NCBI GenBank assembly: GCA_964498075.1
Contig: CAZCGA010000002.1
Coordinates: 79,085 to 143,084, forward strand
Direction of reading: 5' to 3'
Length of the DNA: 64,000 nt
Source of the DNA: CAZCGA01 sp964498075
Lineage (GTDB): Bacteria > Desulfobacterota > Binatia > HRBIN30
The notes below the pieces were generated by a model that saw only the letters and a list, made by a program, of their open reading frames with translations, had not been told where the DNA came from and searched no databases. Below, piece by piece: positions 43,397 to 51,957 of the stretch. Numbering within the stretch: position 1 is the stretch's first letter; every line of letters begins with the position of its first letter. A program made the position numbers and the translations under genes.

Positions 43397-45391
43397 AAAC
43401 TTCTTGACACTCGAAGCCCCTACTTCGGAGATGTCGTCTACCTCGACGTTCCGTCCTTCGGCGCTGGGATCGTGGAGTCCCCTGGAGAACGTGACGTCTA
43501 CACCTTCAACGCACAGGCAGGACAGGTGGTCTTCTTCGATGCACTCTCGAACTCGTCCCTCGACTGGCGCGCCACCGATGAGAACGGCCGTATCCTGTTC
43601 GACACGTGCTTTGGGTGTGGCGACCCGGGTGTCCGGACGCTCACCCGGGGTGGCATCTACACGATAACCGTGTACGACCGGGGAGCTGGTACCGGCACGT
43701 ACCAATTCCAAGTGCTCGGCGTCCCGGCACCCGATCACTTTCCGATAACAGTCGGAGACCTCGTGTCACCCGACAATCCGGCCGCTGGCGCCGGAAACAT
43801 AGAGTCCCCTGGAGCCCTAGACGTCTACACCTTCAGTGGGCAGGCCGCGCAGATCGTCTTCTTTGATGTTCTCGCGACATCGAACCCCTCCCTCGACTGG
43901 CGCGTCGTCAATGAGGACGGCCGTATCCTGTTCGACACGTGTCTTGGGTGCGGCGACCCGGGTGTCAGGACGCTCACGCGGGATGGAATGTACACCATTG
44001 TGGTGTACGACAACGGAGCTGGCACCGGCACCTACCAGTTCGAACTCCGCGCAGCTGGCGTCACCCCAACCCCTACCCCCAATGAGCCGCCACCGCAGTC
44101 CTTCCCGATCTCCATCGGCGACACGGTGCTGAACGGTATGCCCACTCTAGGTGCCGGCAACATCGAGTCTCCGGGGGCCCGCGACGTGTACACGTTCACA
44201 GCGACCGCAGGCCAAGTGGCGTTCTTCGACGACCAGGGCCACTTGGGCCAGGAGCCGCGCTGGACGCTGCTGGATGCCGACGGCCAGGTACTCTATGACA
44301 GCTACTTCGACGACTTCACGGCTACGCTGACGCGCGGTGGCACATACATCCTCCACGTGTACGAGTCCGGCGATGGAATAGCGACGTACCGGTTCAAGCT
44401 CTGGAACGTTCCGCTACCGCAGTCCTTCCCGGTCTCCATCGGCGACACGGTGCTGATCGGTATGCCCACTCTAGGTGCCGGCAACATCGAGTCTCCGGGG
44501 GCCCGCGACGTGTACACGTTCACAGCGACCGCAGGCCAAGTGGCGTTCTTCGACGACCAGGGCCACTTGGGCCAGGAGCCGCGCTGGACGCTGCTGGATG
44601 CCGACGGCCAGGTACTCTATGACAGCTACTTCGACGACTTCACGGCTACGCTGACGCGCGGTGGCACATACATCCTCCACGTGTACGAGTCCGGCGATGG
44701 AATAGCGACGTACCGGTTCAAGCTCTGGAACGTTCCGCCACCGCAGTCCTTCCCGATCTCCATCGGCGACGCGGTGCTGAACGGTATGCCCACTTTAGGT
44801 GCGGGCAACATCGAGTCTCCGGGGGCCCGCGACGTGTATACGTTCACAGCGACCGCAGGCCAAGTAGTGTTCTTCGACGACCAGGGCCACTTGGGCCAGG
44901 AGTTGCGCTGGAGGCTGCTGGATGCCGACGGCGAGGTGCTCTATGACAGCTACTTCGACGACTTCGTGGCTACGCTGACGCGCGGTGGCACATACATCCT
45001 CCACGTGTACGAGTCCGGCGACGGAATAGCGACGTACCGGTTCAAACTGTGGAACGTTCCGCCACCAGACCGGTTCCCGATCTCAATCGGAGACAAGGTC
45101 TTAAACGGTAGCCCCGCTCGCGGTGCGGGGAACATCGAGTCTCCGGGCACCCGCGACGTGTATACGTTCACTGCGACGCCGGGTCAGATCGTTCTGTTCG
45201 ACGACCAAGGCCACTCAACCCCCGCCCTTCACTTGCGGCTGATCAGCGCTGACGGCGAGGTTCTCTACTTTGGAGGCGATCCCTTCCAAGACTTCACACG
45301 CACCCTGAGGCGCGGAGGTCCCTACACCCTCGCGGTCTTCGCGGCCGGCGACGCCATCGGGACCTATCGGTTCCAGATCCGCCCGCAGTAG
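43397..45391 (+). pseudogene. Decapitated PPC-repeat protein gene
   Basis: At least 639 residues from GTG 43472, with homologous in-frame codons already from about 43415 (FGDVVYLDVPSFGAG) but no start codon, signal peptide or ribosome site, and a TAG at 43394. The protein is six copies of a ~108-residue pre-peptidase C-terminal (PPC)-like beta domain (GAGNIESPGARDVYTFTA). Copies 3-5 are nearly identical at DNA level with 324-base periodicity (44091-44414, 44415-44738, 44739-45062), so they are very recent duplications. Loss of the N-terminus and the palindromic element upstream suggest a rearrangement. It may be silent. Confidence 0.65.
44091..45386 (+). repeat. Tandem 324-bp coding repeats
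   Basis: Four consecutive units of 324 bp (starting 44091, 44415, 44739, 45063). The first three are almost identical, and the fourth is diverged. Each encodes one PPC-like domain. Confidence 0.85.
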
Positions 45392-45544
45392 GATCACCCT
45401 TCCATGGCTCTGACGCTAAACCGCGTTGGGCGTGACCGGCCTCCACCTCGTGCGCATGATAGCCCTCAGTCTCAGGCTACCCCGGACTATCCTGTGCGCG
45501 CCGAAGTCGTTGGGGGGACGTAGCTACAGGATCAGCCGCAACAG

Positions 45545-47353
45545 CTACTCCAACATCCGTCTTTGTGCATTTCGGAGAAATCGGACGACCACACCGTCCT
45601 TGATTCGCAACTTGGGCTTCTTCGGCTCCAGGATGCTCGCCAGCCAGACCGTGTTCTCTCTGCGGTTCGCTTCGCACCCGAGGGCCAGGCGAAGGAAGGG
45701 CAAGTAGCGCGCTTCGATGACCCTCGCGCCGTTGAAGTAGCCGAGGCAACGAGCCAGAACCTGCTTCCGATTGGTGAGGGTCCCCTCGCGTGCCGCAGCA
45801 CAGATCTTCAAGGCCAGGTCGCAATCGGAGTTCGAGAAGTGCCGGAGCTGATTGAATAGGGACAGGGGTAATTCGCCGAGGGCGAGGAATACGTAGAGAA
45901 AGTGTAGCCGAAGCTGCTCGTCCTCAAGCTTCTCTGCAGAAGCCCAGGCCAAGACCCTATCGCGGTGTCGACGTTTTCCGTGCTTGTGTAGCGCCAACAA
46001 CCACTGCCCTTTCTCATAGCCCGCGCCGTGACGCTCATCGTTCGCCTTCACCTTGTACACGGCGAAGTTGGCGATCTTGTCGGAAGCCTCAGATTCGAAC
46101 CGAGCGTCGCCGACGAACCGGGCGACGTGAATCCCGAGCTCCGGATCTGCACCTCGCCGGCAAAGGCTGAGTAGAGCGTCTAGCTCCTGTTGACCAACGC
46201 GGAAGTTGCGGAGGTACTTGAGCGCCTGGGGCGCCACGCCCGGATGCTGCTCGAGATCCTCCAACGCGTGTTCGCGGAGCCTGTCGAATCCGCAGCGATG
46301 GGCGACCGTGTAGAGGTGCTTCGCAACCCGGTCCCAGTTGGGCGTTGCTGAGCGCTCCCGCTCGTACCATTCGTCCACCAAGCCCGCGAACAGCTGTTCG
46401 TCGCTCCTTCTCTTTGCCCGATCAAGTCGCGCCTGGAACTCAGGGTGTCGTTCCGACTCGAACTTCTCAACCGTCACAATTCGCGTCTTTCCTGCGTTCG
46501 GGTTCAACCCCACGTGGCGGAGAGCAAGATGGTGCTGCCTTTTCACGTGTTCGGCTTCGCGAAGAGACCGCACGAAGACGACCGTGTCATCGACGTAGCG
46601 CAAGTAGCGCCAGTTGGGTTCATCAACGAAGACCCTGTCGACGAACTTCAAGTAGTTGTGGGCAACAAGACGGCTCACGTCGTTGTTCTCGATCGGAATG
46701 CCGGCCATCGGAGCGTACCTGAATCTGGGTAGCCATGTTTCGAGACAATAGAAGAGCAGTTCGAGCAATGAAGAGTGTGCCCCGGTTCGCTCTGCGAGGA
46801 ATTGCTTGGCCTTCGCCCGGTCGATCGAGGGGAAGAAGTCGGAGACGTCGGTATCGAAAACGTAAGTGAAGCCGTCTTCCTTGGCGGCGTCTGCTATCGC
46901 CGCCGTGTAGTCTTGCCAGACGGCGAACCAGTCCTCGTAGTCCCCAGGTGCCCTTGTCGTGTTCGCGTGGGAACGCCCGCAGAACGCACGCCCATCGTCG
47001 TCGCGTACGATATAGGGTTCCAGCGCGTCAATGACTCTTCGGCCGACGATGGAATCAATCAGGCTTGGGAATACCAGCTCGCGATAGCTACCGGACCGCT
47101 TCTTCACCAAGCAAACGTAGGCGGTGGTCGGGCTCCAGCGACCGCTGGGCACCAGGCGGGAGAGCATCTCAGATAGCTGCTCACGATACTCAACCAGCAG
47201 GAGCGCCTTCAGAGGATGCGTGACCAGATCATCCTTATCGCGGCGGTTGTAGATGCGCCTGATTGTCCGGCCGATACTCTCAAGCGAGAACAGCTCCGAA
47301 AGAACGGTCGCCTTCCGGACTTCGAATTTCTCTTCAACCTTCCTTCGACCCAC
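45545..47353 (-). CDS. Reverse transcriptase, probable defence-associated (UG/Abi-type)
   Basis: A 602-residue single-gene RT. The polymerase motifs are intact: motif A FDTDVSDFFPSI (Asp169, Asp172), motif B GIPIENNDVSRLVA, motif C RYVDD (Asp255, Asp256), motif D GLNPNAGKT. The SRLVA pattern in motif B and the absence of maturase or endonuclease domains point to the Abi/UG (DRT) group, not group II introns, retrons or diversity-generating elements. About 300 residues of helical C-terminus follow (ALKYLRNFRVGQQELDALLS ...), as in Abi-type RTs. The start is GTG 47353. Partner gene or ncRNA not recognised. Confidence 0.8.
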   Translation of the reverse strand: MGRRKVEEKFEVRKATVLSELFSLESIGRTIRRIYNRRDKDDLVTHPLKALLLVEYREQLSEMLSRLVPSGRWSPTTAYVCLVKKRSGSYRELVFPSLIDSIVGRRVIDALEPYIVRDDDGRAFCGRSHANTTRAPGDYEDWFAVWQDYTAAIADAAKEDGFTYVFDTDVSDFFPSIDRAKAKQFLAERTGAHSSLLELLFYCLETWLPRFRYAPMAGIPIENNDVSRLVAHNYLKFVDRVFVDEPNWRYLRYVDDTVVFVRSLREAEHVKRQHHLALRHVGLNPNAGKTRIVTVEKFESERHPEFQARLDRAKRRSDEQLFAGLVDEWYERERSATPNWDRVAKHLYTVAHRCGFDRLREHALEDLEQHPGVAPQALKYLRNFRVGQQELDALLSLCRRGADPELGIHVARFVGDARFESEASDKIANFAVYKVKANDERHGAGYEKGQWLLALHKHGKRRHRDRVLAWASAEKLEDEQLRLHFLYVFLALGELPLSLFNQLRHFSNSDCDLALKICAAAREGTLTNRKQVLARCLGYFNGARVIEARYLPFLRLALGCEANRRENTVWLASILEPKKPKLRIKDGVVVRFLRNAQRRMLE

Positions 47354-47762
47354 CCTTCAGCATCCTCCTCGCCGGTGGACTGCAAGTACTCGCGGAGCGG
47401 GCCTTCATGTTGATCGCTCAAGTACGCCGCATCCCCCACTCTGTTACCAGAACAGGACGCCGGCGTCCAAATCGTACAGGCTTGGGTAGCGTGGGCGTCC
47501 ATGATGAGCCCGCCTTACGTCGGTGGGGCCAAGCAGCACTCCGTTGGCAGCACGATCCCTACCCCGCAAGACCTCTGACGTTTCCTACAGACGGCTGTGA
47601 AAGTACTACGTGCCGATCATCCCCGTCGTCCTCTTCAGTCGCGTTCTGAGCGTCCCCAGTCGTGAGTCGTGACATCGTGACTCGTGCTCGTCTTCAAGTG
47701 TGGCGATCCGGTCGCCGCACTTCTCATTGTCCATGAGCAAAGCCCGTGGTACGGTCCGGGAC
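47354..47762. other. Region between the RT and the toxin-antitoxin pair
   Basis: No solid gene seen on either strand. It is the upstream leader of the RT gene, where an RT-associated non-coding RNA might lie, but no specific structure was identified apart from a short repeat at 47659-47686. Confidence 0.45.
47659..47686. repeat. Short GTCGTGAGTCGTGACATCG repeat
   Basis: Direct copies of GAGTCGTG and an inverse (CGTGACTC) in about 28 bases; a small hairpin-capable dispersed repeat. Confidence 0.4.
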
Positions 47763-48122
47763 ATGACCGGCAGGGACGCGCTCGGGAAGATCATTGCTCC
47801 GTTCCTCACCCACGGAATCTACAAGGACGAGGCGGAGGTGCTGGAAGCGCTGGCGCGCGATTACGTCCGGCGACACATTGATCGCTACGCGGCGCGCGCC
47901 GCACAGTTCCGATCGCTCTATGGCACCGCTGTGGACCGATTCGGCGAGCGGGTGCGAGCACTGTGCGCGGGGACCGGTGACATTGCCGCCCTGGCTGACC
48001 TCCCGAGGCCAGAGCAGATCGTTCGTGCCGAAGACGACCTTGAAGAGTGGGAGGCCGCCGAGCGGTTCTTAGCCCGCTGGCAGGGAGTGCAGAAAGACTT
48101 GGAGCATGCTGCCGCAGCTTGA
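47763..48122 (+). CDS. Probable antitoxin partner of a TumE-like toxin
   Basis: A 119-residue charged, mostly helical protein. An N-terminal part (ALGKIIAPFLTHGIYKDEAE) may form a small DNA- or dimer-forming unit, followed by helices. It ends with a 17-base overlap into the TumE-like gene, the usual order antitoxin-toxin. Start ATG 47763 is preferred; an ATG at 47733 is also in frame. Family assignment rests mainly on the neighbour. Confidence 0.55.
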   Translation: MTGRDALGKIIAPFLTHGIYKDEAEVLEALARDYVRRHIDRYAARAAQFRSLYGTAVDRFGERVRALCAGTGDIAALADLPRPEQIVRAEDDLEEWEAAERFLARWQGVQKDLEHAAAA

Positions 48123-48450
48123 GGCGGTTCTCCGAGCTTCCCCCAAGGTCAGTGCGTTCGAGATCATCGATAACGACCCCGTCGACGAGGCGAACTACCT
48201 CTTCAAGATCCGTTGTGAGCTGACCCCCCACACCTCGCTGCAGATCAGGCTGCACGCCGTCGCCGGCGACGTGCGCTACTCCTACCAAGAAATCATCGAC
48301 AAGCCGTTGCGTCGCTGGGACAACGCGCCCCACTTCCCTGGCCTGCAGACCTTCCCGCACCACCACCACGATCGACAAGGAAACGTGACGGAGTCCCCGC
48401 TCACCGGTGATCCGATCGCAGATCTCGTGCAGGTGTTGAACGCGGTCTGA
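48106..48450 (+). CDS. TumE/DUF6516-type toxin
   Basis: A 114-residue protein with features of the TumE (DUF6516) toxin family: an acidic-aromatic N-terminal region (EIIDNDPVDEANYLFKIRC), RYSYQEII, RRWDNAPHFPG, and the His cluster FPHHHHDRQG with the C-terminal DPIADLVQVLN. TumE is an mRNA-type interferase paired with TumA. The start overlaps the upstream gene by 17 bases. Confidence 0.75.
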   Translation: MLPQLEAVLRASPKVSAFEIIDNDPVDEANYLFKIRCELTPHTSLQIRLHAVAGDVRYSYQEIIDKPLRRWDNAPHFPGLQTFPHHHHDRQGNVTESPLTGDPIADLVQVLNAV

Positions 48451-48718
48451 CGTCAGCTTCGACTCAGCTCGGGGCGACGAACGCCGCCTGCGTGAGGGCG
48501 TCCAGCGCGAGCGCACGCGGTTGCCGGCGGAGAAGCGACGCGTTGCGCGGTGAGAGCGGTCCCTGGGGGGAGGCTTGCCGTGCTGTCGTCGCCGTCGTCA
48601 CCGAACGCCAACCAGGAAGACAGGCAAGGACGCCTGTCCCACCGAAGCCATCGGATTCAATGGCAGAGGACGGGAGTGCACTCAGTGCGCGATCGGCCCA
48701 ATCACGAGGTTCTTGTCG
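48451..48718. other. Intergenic region between toxin gene and ribosomal cluster
   Basis: No gene. A 7-bp hairpin GACAGGC/GCCTGTC at 48619-48638 belongs to a common GACAGGCAAGGACGCCTGTC dispersed repeat and lies near the end of the ribosomal operon. Confidence 0.5.
48619..48638. repeat. GACAGGC...GCCTGTC hairpin repeat
   Basis: A short palindrome between the convergent TumE-like and rplQ genes; may help terminate transcription from the ribosomal operon. Confidence 0.4.
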
Positions 48719-49171
48719 CTACCGCGGCGCAGCGACCGGCTGCTGCTCGCCCTTCTTTTCCGCGCGCCGGGCGCGGCGTTCGCGCTTCTTCTCCGCCTCC
48801 GCCTTGGCGGCGTCCCCGTGGTCGGTCAGCTCGATGATCGACATCGGGGCGGCGTCGCCGTGGCGGTGGCCGAGCTTGACGATGCGGGTATAGCCGCCGG
48901 GGCGCTCGCGGAAGCGGGCGGCGACCTCGTCGAAGAGCTTCTTGACGACGCTGCGGGTGCGGATGTACGACGCGGCCTGCCGGCGCGCGTGCAGCGTACC
49001 GCGCTTGCCGAGGGTGACCATGCGATCGGCAATGCGCCGCAGCTCCTTCGCCTTGGCGTCGGTGGTGCGGATCTGCTCGTGCTCGATCAGCGAGGTTACG
49101 AGATTGCGGAACAGTGCCTTGCGGTGGGCGCCACTGCGATTCAGCTTTCGTCCAGACTTGAGATGTCTCAT
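48719..49171 (-). CDS. rplQ: Ribosomal protein L17
   Basis: A 150-residue 50S protein, last gene of the alpha operon. MRHLKSGRKLNRSGAHRKAL is the family N-terminus. The C-terminus adds a basic-acidic tail (KKRERRARRAEKKGEQQPVA) beyond the usual ~120 residues. It follows rpoA with a 75-base gap holding a hairpin repeat. Confidence 0.97.
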   Translation of the reverse strand: MRHLKSGRKLNRSGAHRKALFRNLVTSLIEHEQIRTTDAKAKELRRIADRMVTLGKRGTLHARRQAASYIRTRSVVKKLFDEVAARFRERPGGYTRIVKLGHRHGDAAPMSIIELTDHGDAAKAEAEKKRERRARRAEKKGEQQPVAAPR

Positions 49172-49200
49172 GGTCGGCTCACTCGGACAACCTCACCCTG

Positions 49201-49221
49201 CCCTCTCCTACGAGGAGAGGG
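49201..49221. repeat. CCCTCTCCT...AGGAGAGGG hairpin repeat
   Basis: 9-bp stem with a 3-base loop between rplQ and rpoA; a common dispersed palindrome, and it lies inside the operon, so it is not a strong terminator. Confidence 0.55.
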
Positions 49222-49246
49222 TCACTCAAGGGCAGGCGATCAGCAG

Positions 49247-50269
49247 CTATGCGCTCTCCTTCTCCTTGGCCAGACGGCGATCGAGCTCGGTGCGCGTCGG
49301 GAAGTTCTCGATGCGCATGCCGAAGTCGAGGCCCATCTCGCGCAGGATCTCTTTGATCTCGTTGAGCGACTTGCGGCCGAAGTTCTTCGTCTTCAACATC
49401 TCGGCTTCGCTCTTCTGCACCAGCTCGCCGATGTACTTGATGCCGGCGTTCTGCAGGCAGTTGGCCGAGCGCACCGACAGCTCCAGCTCGGCGACGCTGC
49501 GGAAGAGGTTCTCGTTCAGACCCGGATGCGCCTCCTCCACCGCTTCCGCCGCCTCGGGGGCTTCCTCGAAGTTGATGAAGATCGCCAGCTGGTCCTGCAG
49601 GATGCGCGCCGCGTAGGCCACGGCGTCGTCGGGGCGCACGCTGCCATCGGTCCACACTTCCATGTTGAGCTTGTCGTAGTCGGTGCGTTGGCCGACGCGG
49701 GCGTTGGTGACGGTGTAGTTCACCTTGCGGACGGGCGAGAAGATCGCGTCGATCGGGATCGTCCCGACGGGGGCGTCCTCGTCCTTGTTGCGTTCAGCGG
49801 GGACGTAGCCGCGCCCGGTCTTGATGGTCAGATCCATGTCCAGCTTGCCCTCTTTCGAGAGCGTGGCGATGTGCAGATCCGGGTTGAGGATCTCGAGGTT
49901 CGGCCCGGCCTTGATATCACCGGCTCTTACTTCGCCCTCGCCCTTCGCCTCGATGCGCGCGTTCTCTTGCGTGCCGTCGTGCAGCCGCAAGCGCACTTCT
50001 TTGAGGTTCAGGACGATATCGGTCACATCCTCACGGACCCCGGTGACGGTGGAGAACTCGTGCAGGACGCCCTTGATGCGCACGGCGCTGATGGCCGCAC
50101 CCTGCAGAGACGAGAGCAAGATGCGCCGCAGTGAGTTGCCGACCGTCACGCCGAAGCCGCGCTCGAAGGGCTCCCCGACGAACTTGCCATAGGTCGCCGT
50201 GATGTTCTTGTCCTCGGCCTCGAGCTTCTTTGGTTTGATCAGATCCCGCCAGTTTCGTTGCGGCAACAT
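49247..50269 (-). CDS. rpoA: RNA polymerase alpha subunit
   Basis: A 340-residue subunit that starts polymerase assembly and contacts promoter UP elements. ATG 50269 is preceded by GGAGG at good spacing, preferred over the upstream TTG at 50284. The N-terminal domain has FERGFGVTVGNSLRRILLSS, and the C-terminal domain ELSVRSANCLQNAGIKYIGE. It sits between rpsD and rplQ as in most bacteria. Confidence 0.97.
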   Translation of the reverse strand: MLPQRNWRDLIKPKKLEAEDKNITATYGKFVGEPFERGFGVTVGNSLRRILLSSLQGAAISAVRIKGVLHEFSTVTGVREDVTDIVLNLKEVRLRLHDGTQENARIEAKGEGEVRAGDIKAGPNLEILNPDLHIATLSKEGKLDMDLTIKTGRGYVPAERNKDEDAPVGTIPIDAIFSPVRKVNYTVTNARVGQRTDYDKLNMEVWTDGSVRPDDAVAYAARILQDQLAIFINFEEAPEAAEAVEEAHPGLNENLFRSVAELELSVRSANCLQNAGIKYIGELVQKSEAEMLKTKNFGRKSLNEIKEILREMGLDFGMRIENFPTRTELDRRLAKEKESA

Positions 50270-50318
50270 AGTTACAACCTCCAATAGGCGTTCGTCGGAG
50301 CTGGGTACGGGGAAGCGT

Positions 50319-50945
50319 TCACTTCGAGTACAGCTCGACCACCAGCTTTTCGTTGATGGGCATGGTCAGGTCGGCGCGGGTCGGCAGAGCCTTGACGCGC
50401 GCCGTAAACGCCTCACGTTGAACTTCCAACCAATCCGGCACGCCGCGGCGCTCCGCCTGCTCCAACGCTTCGAGGATCCGGGTCACCGTCCGGCTGCGTT
50501 CACGGACGCTGACCACGTGTCCGGGATGGAGCAGGTACGACGGGATATCCACCTTGCGGCCGTCGACCAGGAAATGGCCGTGGCGCACCAGCTGGCGCGC
50601 TTCCGCCCGCGAGGTGGCGAAGCCCATCCGGTAGATCATGTTGTCGAGGCGTTGCTCGAGCAGCCGCAGCAGCGTCTCGCCGGTGATGCCGCGCGATTTC
50701 TCCGCCAGCCGGAAGTAGCGGTGGAACTGGCGTTCCATGAGGCGGTAGATGCGCTTCACCTTCTGCTTCTCGCGCAGCTGCACGGCGTATTCGGAGAACT
50801 TGCTGCGTCCCTGCCCGTGCTCGCCGGGCGGATAGTTGCGCCGCTCGATGGCGCACTTGTCGGTGTAGCAGCGCTCCCCTTTGAGAAAGAGCTTCAAGCC
50901 TTCGCGCCGGCACAGCCGGCACACGGATTCGGTATAGCGAGCCAA
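50319..50945 (-). CDS. rpsD: Ribosomal protein S4, zinc-binding type
   Basis: A 208-residue 30S protein that nucleates assembly. The start codon is an unusual TTG (50945), with AGGAGGAG upstream. Cysteines CRLC and CYTDKC near residues 9-12 and 26-31 form a zinc site. The S4 RNA-binding segment is present (RLDNMIYRMGFATSRAEARQ). Confidence 0.95.
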   Translation of the reverse strand: MARYTESVCRLCRREGLKLFLKGERCYTDKCAIERRNYPPGEHGQGRSKFSEYAVQLREKQKVKRIYRLMERQFHRYFRLAEKSRGITGETLLRLLEQRLDNMIYRMGFATSRAEARQLVRHGHFLVDGRKVDIPSYLLHPGHVVSVRERSRTVTRILEALEQAERRGVPDWLEVQREAFTARVKALPTRADLTMPINEKLVVELYSK

Positions 50946-50962
50946 CGATTCTCCTCCTCGTC

Positions 50963-51388
50963 TCACACGCGCCGGCGCTTCGGCGCGCGGCAGCCATTGT
51001 GTGGAATCGGGGTGACGTCCTTGATGACGCTGACGGCAAAGCCGGCCGCCTGTAACGAGCGCAGGGCGGACTCGCGGCCCGCTCCCGGCCCCTTGACGAA
51101 CACCTGTACGGAGCGGACGCCGACGTCCATGGCCTTGCGGGCGGCGTTCTCGGCCGCCAGCTGGGCGGCGAACGGTGTCCCCTTGCGCGACCCCTTGAAG
51201 CCCACCGAGCCGGCGCTCGACCAGGCGATGACGTTGCCGGCCGGGTCGGTGATCGTGATGATGGTGTTGTTGAAGGTCGAGTGGATATGCGCCGCTCCCT
51301 CGCTGACCATCTTCTTGGCCTTGCGGCGTTTGGGCGCCGGCGCCTTCTCCGGCGGCTTCGCTGTCGTGTCTTTGTCTTCCTTCGCCAT
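50963..51388 (-). CDS. rpsK: Ribosomal protein S11
   Basis: A 141-residue protein. The conserved core is HIHSTFNNTIITITDPAGN and the C-terminus DVTPIPHNGCRAPKRRRV. The start is ATG 51388. The N-terminus is about 12-15 residues longer than usual and very Lys/Pro-rich (EKAPAPKRRKAKK). Confidence 0.96.
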   Translation of the reverse strand: MAKEDKDTTAKPPEKAPAPKRRKAKKMVSEGAAHIHSTFNNTIITITDPAGNVIAWSSAGSVGFKGSRKGTPFAAQLAAENAARKAMDVGVRSVQVFVKGPGAGRESALRSLQAAGFAVSVIKDVTPIPHNGCRAPKRRRV

Positions 51389-51408
51389 TCTCAGTACTCC
51401 TGCGGCTG

Positions 51409-51789
51409 TCACTTCGACGGTGGGGGCTTCTTCCCGGCGACGCTCCGTCGCGGCCCCTTGCGTGTCCGCGAGTTGGTGTGGGTGCGCTGGCCGCGCACCG
51501 GCAAGTTACGCCGGTGGCGCAGACCGCGATACGCGCCGACATCCATGAGCCGCTTGATGCTGATGGCGACCTCGCGCCGCAGATCGCCCTCCACCTTGAA
51601 GCTGGCGTCGATGAGCTGGCGGATCTTCACCAACTCATCATCGCTCACGGCGTCGCTCTTCTTGTTCAGGTCCACCCCCGCGTCATGCAAGATCTTCTTC
51701 GCGGACGGACGGCCGATGCCGTAGATATAGGTGAGCGCCACCTCCATCCGCTTGTTGCGTGGTAAATCTACTCCTGCGATACGTGCCAT
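51409..51789 (-). CDS. rpsM: Ribosomal protein S13
   Basis: A 126-residue 30S head protein. MARIAGVDLPRNKRMEVALT and YRGLRHRRNLPVRGQRTHTN are the family signatures; the tail is basic. It is followed by rpsK after 20 bases. Confidence 0.97.
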   Translation of the reverse strand: MARIAGVDLPRNKRMEVALTYIYGIGRPSAKKILHDAGVDLNKKSDAVSDDELVKIRQLIDASFKVEGDLRREVAISIKRLMDVGAYRGLRHRRNLPVRGQRTHTNSRTRKGPRRSVAGKKPPPSK

Positions 51790-51811
51790 GAATCCTCGCT
51801 GCTCGCCCGGC

Positions 51812-51925
51812 TCAGCCCTGGCGTTGTTTGTGGCGCGGGTTGCTGCAGAGCACCCGCACCACGCCCGCACGGCGGACGATCTTGCACTTCTTGCACACCA
51901 GCTTCACTGAGGCCCGAACCTTCAC
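51812..51925 (-). CDS. rpmJ: Ribosomal protein L36, zinc-binding type
   Basis: A 37-residue protein starting at GTG 51925. Translation gives a complete L36: MKVRASVKLVCKKCKIVRRA then VRVLCSNPRHKQRQG, with the CxxC...C....H zinc ligands. It is followed by rpsM after 22 bases. The gene lies 32 bases after map, the place where infA usually precedes it. Confidence 0.95.
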   Translation of the reverse strand: MKVRASVKLVCKKCKIVRRAGVVRVLCSNPRHKQRQG

Positions 51926-51957
51926 TGTCTGCTCCTCTGCATGGGTTGCCCGTCGAG

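Noticed and set aside
44091..45386. CRISPR array from the regular repeats
   Set aside because: The 324-bp period encodes protein domains in one frame; no short repeats with unique spacers.
45545..47353. Group II intron maturase
   Set aside because: No domain X or endonuclease region, and motif B (SRLVA) is unlike intron RTs.
47209..47502. Small minus-strand gene overlapping the start of the RT
   Set aside because: Overlaps the RT N-terminus by 145 bases, ends in low-complexity sequence and has no supporting signal; may be only a shadow.
47354..47762. Possible diversity-generating retroelement around the RT
   Set aside because: Looked for a template/variable repeat pair and a lectin-type target next to the RT. 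No repeated pair was seen and motif B is not of the DGR type.
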